The notes under the pieces are model-generated. The model was not told the DNA's origin and did not search any database. It saw nothing but the letters and a program-made list of their open reading frames with translations. Positions 15,836-21,694 of a stretch of 21,694 nucleotides of DNA are shown here, piece after piece; the first letter of the stretch is position 1; each line of letters starts with the position of its first letter. A program made the position numbers and the translations under genes. The stretch comes from Bacteroidales bacterium UBA5281 (lineage in GTDB: Bacteria > Bacteroidota > Bacteroidia > Bacteroidales > Lentimicrobiaceae). The DNA lies in NCBI GenBank assembly GCA_002410555.1, contig DHSR01000014.1, positions 1 to 21,694 on the forward strand, written 5' to 3'.

Positions 15836-18800
15836 TTACTGAATCAACAGCTTGTGTTGTTTCATCCCTGTAGAGTTCTTAATCACCATGAGGTAAGAGC
15901 CAGATGATAAGCCACTTACATCAATAGAAGTGCTATTATTGCTTGCATGAGTAAGCGAAATTATCCTGCCGTCCATGGAAAAGATCATGATATCAGAATC
16001 AGCACAACCGGTAATGAATACACGGTCGGTGGCCGGATTCGGATAAATGGTTGTATGCATCAAATCCAGCGTTGGGGTATTTACTCCAAGATAATTGATC
16101 GCTGTTGAGAACGAGTATTCTGATTCACCAGTGGTGAAATGGGCCTTCACTGCATAAACATACCAATCGTTTTCGTTAGGAGGCCAGGTGGTATCGTTAA
16201 AGTGGCTTTCGGTGAATGTTTCGCTGTTAAGTAATGGCCAGTCAGCCGCATTCGCAATATCGTCCAGTTTACCGCGGCTGATGTTGTATCCGGTGAGTTC
16301 TCTGGAGGATGCGGTCGTGGCTTCGCTTGTCAAAACATTGGGACGGATGAGCATATTGCCTTTAATACCAATAATATTGGAGAATGGGGCAATGTCGCCA
16401 CCCGGGTATTTATAACGGGCCAGTTCATTTACAACGTTGGTCGAATCCCAGGCAAGATACGTAGACTGATCGGGCGTGCCGTTCCAGTATACCATGGCAT
16501 AATGATCACCATACAGTGTAATATTGGGAACGGATACATGTATCCATTGATCGTTGCCCGAATTAAACCAGTTGCTGCTTACAATCAAATTGTTGCCAGC
16601 ATCAAACACATCAAGCCGCATGGATTGAATGGTGGAAGATATATTGTATTTTGACCAGTAAATATCGAAACCGGTAATGGTTGCGGGGTTCTCAAACTTA
16701 ATGAGGTTCCCAATCCATACCTCTTCTCCGGTTTCTCCGGCCCAGCCATTTTCATAAGCACCATCATCAAAAACCCACACCTGGTCAGCGCTAGTTGAGG
16801 GGTGTTGCCAGTCAATGTCCATTCCTGTTGCCACAGGAGAAGTTATTATCTGGTAAGGCACAATCAATGCTTCTACAAGCACTATCTCACCCAGTTCAAT
16901 GTTTTCCAGTTCAATATGAACCGGCACAATGTAGGTTTCATAACCATCGGCTTCAATCATCAGGCTGTAGTTACTCTGACTGTATACATTTTCAATCATA
17001 AAATTACCGGTAGCATCCGAAGCAGTGGTATAGGATGCAAATCCCGAAAGCGTAATCAGGGCATTTTCAACCGGTTCATTATTGTCATTTGCCACCACGG
17101 TGCCACTAACAGTAACCAGAGCCAGTTGTCCCATTACAAAATCGAGTTGGGTATTTTGTCCAAAATTAACTTCAAGTTCCTGGGTAACTGACTGGTAGGT
17201 ATACTTGCTGGCTGTTGCCGGATAGGAACCTTCGGGTACATAAGGGATTTCATAGTTGCCCGATGCATCGGTTGAAACAGTAATCCTGAGCGGATCAATG
17301 GTTACAGCGGCACCTTCGATGGGTAAGCCTTCCGGATCGCTAACGTTACCTGAAACCGTACCTAAGTTGTCGTTAAAAATTAAACGGATGAATGGGTTCC
17401 AACCTATTTGTCCGGCAGGAGGCGGGTTATATGGATCAGGAGGATTGGTATAGGTTTGATACATTTTTGAAGTGGATGCAGCGGAACTGGAGGCTGCAAA
17501 CGACTGAAGATCGTTGGTATGGTCTCCAATCCGTTCAACCATTATGGCGATATTCATTGAGGTATCATTGTAATTAAAAGGCACCTGGAACGGGATATAA
17601 ATGATCTGTTCACCCGTAATAAAGTTGATGGTTCCATCGTATACCAGAGTCATTTCACCAGCCGGAATCCATACATCATCCAACGCCTCACGGGAGGTCA
17701 TGCTCATCCAGACTCTTACTGCAGTATTGGGTTCGGCTGTTTTAAATATATAATCGTAGGTAATGCCAAAAATTACCCCACCATCGGTATCAAATTGATT
17801 GCGATGGTAAATAGATTCAGAAAGTGAATTATTGAAATTCATATCAATGGGCAATTCACTTATGAAATTGCTTTCACCAACCTGAACTATCAGAGACTGT
17901 GCGGGTAAGCCCGAAAGCATGATGGTTTTACTCTTATTGTTGGATGGAAACTGATCCCCGGCAAACTCAACTTCGGCGTAGATTTCATACTCGCCTAAAA
18001 ATCCGAATGTGTAACTTAAGTTAAACATAAGCTGTTGGTCGGGAGCTATCTCTTCACCAATAACAGAGTAAACTTCTAACGGATTTTCTGTGCCCCTCAT
18101 TAGCTTAACGCGGTAATCGGTTCCCGGAATGGTTTCTAAACCGGTATTCTTGATGGTAAATTCAAATTCAGAGGTTTCGCCCAGACGATAAAGTTTATCA
18201 CCGGTTATGTTTACTGCTTTTAAGTCAAAGTCATCAAAATAAACGGAAACATTTTGTCCCAGAATAAAATCGAGGGTAATTTGGCCCCCCCAAGCAAACG
18301 GGGAAGATACATAACCTCTGAATCCCAAACGGCCAACCTGTCCTGTCATGGCAGACAAATCAACCGTATAATTGGTAAATTGCATTGCATTCATGGTAGG
18401 CGTCATAACGGTAATCCACTCTGATGAGCCTTCTTCTTTCCAAAGAACTGCAATGTCGCCGGGCCACCATAAACTGGAAACGGCAAAAAATGAAATGGCA
18501 GCTCCTTCGCCCAATTCAAGGCGGCGGGTTATCAGTGTATCGTTGTATCCGGCCGGAATATAGGCCTGTACAGAATTGTTGCCGCTATAAGAGCTATAGG
18601 TGTTCTTTGCCCAGAAATCGCCGGCTATCCAGCCTTCGGGAGGAAAGGTTTCACCTTCAAAGTCTTCAAAAAAGGCATCGAAGGGATAAACATAAGGATT
18701 GATTGACATCGAATTATCCGGTGCCGGACCTTCATCCGCAGGAATGGAAACTTCTATCACATAGCTGCCGGAAACAGTTGGCGTCCAGGGCATTTCCAGA

Positions 18801-20380
18801 AATACGGTATCTGTAGAGGCAAGCATTCCGGTTTGAAGTGTACCAATAACCACATCGTTGGCTTTAAAAGTTACGGTTTTGTCTTGTGCCAGGGTTCCAT
18901 AATTCTGAATTGTAGTGGAAAGCAGGGTAGTATTGTTTTCGAAGATGGTAAACAAACTACTGTTGAGATTCAGGATGGCAAAATCGTTGGCCACAGGAGT
19001 TACACAACTGATGTAAGCTACCCAGCCGGAAGTTTCCTCCCAGCCCGGACCCATAAAATGAATGGTAAGCGCTCCTTCGGGGTTGAGTGCTGTTATCTCT
19101 CCAGGGCTGTTGGTCCCATTATAATTGCCAATAAGTGGTGCATTTGTGGTGGTTCCATTATAAATTTTAAAACCACCATAGCTCGCGTTGAATTCGAGGA
19201 ATGTAAGTCTTATCCGGTCGCCTGGATTGGCGGGAAGAATGGTGGTTACCGCATCGTCGTTCATACCAAAGTTGCCATCCAGTCCGCCTGAATCGGTAAA
19301 AGTAGCACCACAGCTTGTAATGGTTTGGGTGCCGGTTGCAGGCATTTCATATACAGTACCAAGATTATATATGGTAGCCTCAGCCTGATTGTTGGCGGGC
19401 TGGGGGTCACCTGCAAGATTTACAGTTGCAATGATATTATATTGTCCGGGAGCCGAAAGGTCAGCAGTTGTAGTAAAAGTATAGGAAGCCCTTTCGTTGG
19501 GTACAAGTGTAAGTGATCCCACGTTTTCAACAACAGGAGTACCGCCATTTACTGCATAGCTAACATCGAAACCTGTTTCAATGCCGGTGCCTTCGTTTTT
19601 GATGGTAACACTTATGGTTTCTGAAGAGGTAAGTCCAGGGGCATTTTCTAAATTATCAATGCTTTGCATGGATAAATCATTATCCATTCCATCACCATAC
19701 AGGGCAAACGATAAGTTAAAATTTGACCAGGTAAGCATAGAAGCAGGGGTCCAGTCAATGGCACCCATGCCGAACCCGTCATCGGGATTTTTCCATACAT
19801 ATTCCTGTTCAATGGTGATGCCTTGCCGGTTTGACCATCCCCATTGACCCGTTATGTCAGTGTTTGAAATTGCCTGAACGGAAATCCAGTAGCGACCGGG
19901 GGTAAAATTCAAAACATTGGGCAGCATAATCTCATACTTATAGGTATGGGTGGCTGCATTCATCAATACTTCATTGTAGTTGGTATAATCGGTGAAGGAA
20001 TAGACCTCAGCACCGGGAACCCCACTGTTATTATTGTAAAAGCGAATGTTCAGCGCATCTATCGGGGTTCCGGTGAATGCGTAATATACACCGGTTACAT
20101 CGATATACCTCACCCCCCAGTTACTGCCCGTTGGTACCACAAAATCATCCGCAGCAAGACAGGAATTTGCGGCACTTCCGGCATTGGTGTAAAATTGACT
20201 GTTTTTGTAATTGAATCCCAGGGGATACAACTGATCGTAAATACTCAGGCCACTTCGGGGAGAACTGGTCTGAACTGTTTGAGCGCGCGTTCCCACCGGA
20301 AGGGTCTGACTCAATCCAGGCAGGATTAACCCAATAATCATCAATGACAATAGGGTTAATTTCAGTGTAACATTTTTCAT
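15836..20380 (-). CDS. Giant T9SS-exported multidomain surface protein, copy 2
   Basis: 1514 residues from the ATG at 20380. It has the same domain order as copy 1: signal peptide (PGLS-Q), jelly-roll, CARDB-like, CUB-like, CARDB-like, cleaved-adhesin-like (FFEDFEGETFPPEGW), CARDB-like, unknown beta domain, two carboxypeptidase-regulatory-like domains, a second beta domain, Fn3-like segment and type A sorting domain (TIYPNPATDRVFI...GSYLMVIKN). A frame is open back to 20479, but the 33 extra residues overlap the 63-aa gene and precede a complete signal peptide. The first codons are near-identical in DNA to copy 1, so 20380 is the start. Divergence from copy 1 is uneven: low at both ends and high in the cleaved-adhesin-like domain (about 18240-18680). 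Export by T9SS is predicted and the ligand is unknown. It is 19 nt downstream of its small partner gene. Confidence 0.9.
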   Translation of the reverse strand: MKNVTLKLTLLSLMIIGLILPGLSQTLPVGTRAQTVQTSSPRSGLSIYDQLYPLGFNYKNSQFYTNAGSAANSCLAADDFVVPTGSNWGVRYIDVTGVYYAFTGTPIDALNIRFYNNNSGVPGAEVYSFTDYTNYNEVLMNAATHTYKYEIMLPNVLNFTPGRYWISVQAISNTDITGQWGWSNRQGITIEQEYVWKNPDDGFGMGAIDWTPASMLTWSNFNLSFALYGDGMDNDLSMQSIDNLENAPGLTSSETISVTIKNEGTGIETGFDVSYAVNGGTPVVENVGSLTLVPNERASYTFTTTADLSAPGQYNIIATVNLAGDPQPANNQAEATIYNLGTVYEMPATGTQTITSCGATFTDSGGLDGNFGMNDDAVTTILPANPGDRIRLTFLEFNASYGGFKIYNGTTTNAPLIGNYNGTNSPGEITALNPEGALTIHFMGPGWEETSGWVAYISCVTPVANDFAILNLNSSLFTIFENNTTLLSTTIQNYGTLAQDKTVTFKANDVVIGTLQTGMLASTDTVFLEMPWTPTVSGSYVIEVSIPADEGPAPDNSMSINPYVYPFDAFFEDFEGETFPPEGWIAGDFWAKNTYSSYSGNNSVQAYIPAGYNDTLITRRLELGEGAAISFFAVSSLWWPGDIAVLWKEEGSSEWITVMTPTMNAMQFTNYTVDLSAMTGQVGRLGFRGYVSSPFAWGGQITLDFILGQNVSVYFDDFDLKAVNITGDKLYRLGETSEFEFTIKNTGLETIPGTDYRVKLMRGTENPLEVYSVIGEEIAPDQQLMFNLSYTFGFLGEYEIYAEVEFAGDQFPSNNKSKTIMLSGLPAQSLIVQVGESNFISELPIDMNFNNSLSESIYHRNQFDTDGGVIFGITYDYIFKTAEPNTAVRVWMSMTSREALDDVWIPAGEMTLVYDGTINFITGEQIIYIPFQVPFNYNDTSMNIAIMVERIGDHTNDLQSFAASSSAASTSKMYQTYTNPPDPYNPPPAGQIGWNPFIRLIFNDNLGTVSGNVSDPEGLPIEGAAVTIDPLRITVSTDASGNYEIPYVPEGSYPATASKYTYQSVTQELEVNFGQNTQLDFVMGQLALVTVSGTVVANDNNEPVENALITLSGFASYTTASDATGNFMIENVYSQSNYSLMIEADGYETYIVPVHIELENIELGEIVLVEALIVPYQIITSPVATGMDIDWQHPSTSADQVWVFDDGAYENGWAGETGEEVWIGNLIKFENPATITGFDIYWSKYNISSTIQSMRLDVFDAGNNLIVSSNWFNSGNDQWIHVSVPNITLYGDHYAMVYWNGTPDQSTYLAWDSTNVVNELARYKYPGGDIAPFSNIIGIKGNMLIRPNVLTSEATTASSRELTGYNISRGKLDDIANAADWPLLNSETFTESHFNDTTWPPNENDWYVYAVKAHFTTGESEYSFSTAINYLGVNTPTLDLMHTTIYPNPATDRVFITGCADSDIMIFSMDGRIISLTHASNNSTSIDVSGLSSGSYLMVIKNSTGMKQHKLLIQ

Positions 20381-20399
20381 GATTTGTTTTTTGGGTTTA

Positions 20400-20591
20400 T
20401 TAATAATTGTTTGATTTTTTCGATGCTTTTTTCTTCTTAACCACGGGTTCGGATTCATCTTCCTGAACATCTTCCCCACTTATTTTTTTTAGAATCTTAC
20501 CCAGTGCAGCATTCTCACTGTGGGCCTTTTCTATCAGAAACTTCAAGTCCTTCTCTGTTTGATCAAAAGCATCTGCCTCATCGTTTGCCAT
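20400..20591 (-). CDS. Small acidic/coiled-coil-like protein, cassette copy 2 (63 aa)
   Basis: 63 residues starting MANDEADAFDQTEKDLKFLI, with the shared helix EKAHSENAALGKILKKI and then an acidic patch (EDVQEDESEP). It ends in a lysine-rich tail, KKKKASKKSNNY, that copy 1 lacks. There is no signal peptide, so it should stay in the cytoplasm. The paralogue at 15334-15525 has the same length and motif. The basic tail could bind nucleic acid, a possibility only. It is followed after 19 nt by giant copy 2. The family is not recognised. Confidence 0.75.
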   Translation of the reverse strand: MANDEADAFDQTEKDLKFLIEKAHSENAALGKILKKISGEDVQEDESEPVVKKKKASKKSNNY

Positions 20592-20618
20592 GACTTTAAA
20601 AATTATAATGCAAAAAAA
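20592..20618 (-). promoter_or_regulatory. Conserved 5' block of cassette copy 2, possible promoter
   Basis: On the minus strand TTTTTTTG (20611-20618) is followed by CATTATAATTTTTAAAGTC directly before the ATG. It matches the block upstream of the copy 1 small gene almost base for base. The T-T-n-n-TTTG core departs from TAnnTTTG at its second base. Confidence 0.4.
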
Positions 20619-21133
20619 AAGGCTATGAACAGGAATACCTAATTATATAGGTTAACAAAAAGACTACAAAGCCGAAAATAAAGGGAACAAAAATGCTACA
20701 ATTTATATAAGTAATTCATAATGCTTATGTTGTATTCATATGCATAAACTCTAAAAAGGGCACCAATGCAAGAGAGACATATAAATACTGGTCTTGTGAA
20801 GGCTTGATTAATCAGATTAAAGGATAGCTTATTGGCAATGGGACGGTTACGGTTTTACTTGTCCACGATGAAAATTCCTCAAAAATTAATATTTAGCAAC
20901 AGCCTAACTATCAAAACATTAGAATATCATTCAAAATTATTTTCAATAATTTCCCCTTTTTTTTCAAAAAACCGTATTGGCTTTTCGATTTTTTATGATT
21001 AATAGATAATTACGCTGATCAAATTTTTATCAGATGCGCGTGTTTGATAAGGGTTTTATTGTTACTATTGCACTACTAAACTACACCTGCCCTATCGCGG
21101 CATTGACTACTACGCTTACTGTTGGCTTTTGAA
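20619..21133. other. AT-rich intergenic stretch
   Basis: A divergent spacer between cassette copy 2 and the lipoprotein gene. It is AT-rich with long A and T runs. No credible gene, RNA or repeat was seen; a 44-codon frame at 20868-21002 has low-complexity composition and is not called. Confidence 0.5.
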
Positions 21134-21164
21134 TTTGCATTTTTGTTTAAAATACATAAATTTC
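21134..21164 (+). promoter_or_regulatory. Bacteroidota-type promoter upstream of the lipoprotein gene
   Basis: TTTG (21134-21137), a 19-nt spacer and TAAATTTC (21157-21164) fit TTTG-N19-21-TAnnTTTG with one mismatch at the last base. Transcription should start near 21170, 20 nt before the 25-codon ORF and about 116 nt before the lipoprotein ATG. Confidence 0.5.
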
Positions 21165-21189
21165 ACTTTTATTAATAAACCAACACGTT

Positions 21190-21267
21190 ATGAACCGAAC
21201 ATTTTTGCGAAATAATTATAAAAATTCCAATGAAAGAAGCAAAAATGGAGCTCCATCTGACCATTGA
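21190..21267 (+). CDS. Possible leader ORF, 25 aa
   Basis: MNRTFLRNNYKNSNERSKNG and five more residues: basic, asparagine-rich, with no signal peptide. It begins 25 nt after the predicted -7 element and ends 18 nt before the lipoprotein ATG. It may be a short translated leader or chance; the position between promoter and gene is the only support. Confidence 0.3.
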   Translation: MNRTFLRNNYKNSNERSKNGAPSDH

Positions 21268-21285
21268 AATCAAAATTATGTCCAG

Positions 21286-21694
21286 ATGAAACGCAAATTT
21301 TTTATTTTAAGCTGCGTGGCATTGATGGTAGCCGGCACATTCTATTCGTGCAGTAAAGATCAACCTGCTGCGGATGAACAAACCAACACTGTACAAATAA
21401 CTGCTGCCGATCGTGCAGTAGCAGGCAGGATTCTCGAATTCCGGCGTAAGCTCAATTTTAAGAAAACCGACCCCACACTTAAGAGCAGCGAGATTATTGC
21501 CATTGATGATGCCCGCCTTGATGTGGAAACCAACTTTAATGCTGCCTATGGTTTCCCGCATGAGAAATATGAGAAAACCAGCACTGAAAGCACTTTGGTA
21601 TATCTGACGGTGATAGATAACATTTCTACTACCGTTGACGACATGCTGGCCTTATACGATGAGTGCCTCACTAAAGGGCATCTCGAAAAACTTC
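21286..21694 (+). CDS. Putative lipoprotein, 3' end beyond the window
   Basis: The first 136 residues of a gene cut by the window edge. MKRKFFILSCVALMVAGTFYSCSKDQ is a lipoprotein signal peptide with Cys22 as the likely lipidated residue (TFYS-C), followed by SKD. The mature part contains LEFRRKLNFKKTD and IDDARLDVETNFNAAYGFPH. This recalls small Bacteroidota lipoproteins with an A-x-W/L-x-x-E-x-x-x-N-x-x-Y-G pattern, a family I know only as hypothetical. It is divergent from cassette copy 2 and may or may not be functionally linked to it. Confidence 0.75.
   Translation, partial: MKRKFFILSCVALMVAGTFYSCSKDQPAADEQTNTVQITAADRAVAGRILEFRRKLNFKKTDPTLKSSEIIAIDDARLDVETNFNAAYGFPHEKYEKTSTESTLVYLTVIDNISTTVDDMLALYDECLTKGHLEKL

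Noticed and set aside
18833..19291. 152-codon open frame on the plus strand inside giant copy 2
   Set aside because: It is antisense to a clear domain-bearing gene, is not conserved opposite copy 1 at similar length, and has atypical composition.
20381..20479. N-terminal extension of giant copy 2 by 33 residues
   Set aside because: It overlaps the 63-aa gene, is highly basic and precedes a complete signal peptide. The start at 20380 matches copy 1 in DNA and protein.
20868..21002. 44-codon ATG frame in the AT-rich spacer
   Set aside because: Composition is dominated by Ile, Phe, Ser and Lys from AT-rich DNA. No promoter or family resemblance was seen, and the length is expected by chance.

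Overview
The window reads as a chromosomal segment from a member of the Bacteroidota, probably an anaerobic or environmental lineage of the Bacteroidales/Marinilabiliales type. The order is inference. The phylum call rests on three things: two very large exported proteins ending in a type IX secretion (T9SS) type A sorting domain, several promoter elements of the TAnnTTTG type, and a primase whose N-terminus matches the Bacteroidota form. No rRNA, tRNA, CRISPR array, transposase or phage gene was seen.

Layout. Positions 1-266 hold two short tandem-repeat families: a pyrimidine-rich heptamer in two blocks and a purine-rich octamer between them. They abut a radical SAM gene (274-2088) whose second half looks like a separate GME-fold (DUF6873-like) domain. 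A small uncharacterised protein (2095-2586, minus) converges on it. DnaG primase follows (2745-4703) from what I read as a TTG start, then a small DUF2892 membrane protein (4763-4984). A secreted two-lamin-tail-domain protein lies on the minus strand (5039-7639), divergent from a Crp/Fnr-type regulator (7821-8531). An intergenic stretch (8532-9176) carries inverted repeats and a possible 35-residue ORF. A secreted protein of unknown function comes next (9177-10343).

The right half (10674-20591, minus strand) is the most distinctive part: a directly repeated two-gene cassette. Each copy has a 63-residue acidic/coiled-coil-like protein without a signal peptide. It is followed after 19-30 nt by a protein of about 1515 residues with a signal peptide, CARDB-like repeats, a CUB-like domain, a cleaved-adhesin-like domain, two carboxypeptidase-regulatory-like domains and a T9SS sorting domain. 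Each copy ends in its own hairpin plus U-run terminator. The giants are near-identical at the signal peptide and C-terminus but differ clearly in the cleaved-adhesin-like domain. The two small proteins share a motif around ENAAL-x-KILK.

The window ends with a Bacteroidota-type promoter, a possible 25-residue leader ORF, and the 5' part of a lipoprotein gene (21286 to the edge).

Functionally, the left part is housekeeping (replication priming, radical SAM chemistry). The right part is surface or secreted biology, probably adhesion or matrix interaction. Whether the 63-residue proteins act on the giants (translation control, chaperone, secretion partner) cannot be decided from sequence alone.
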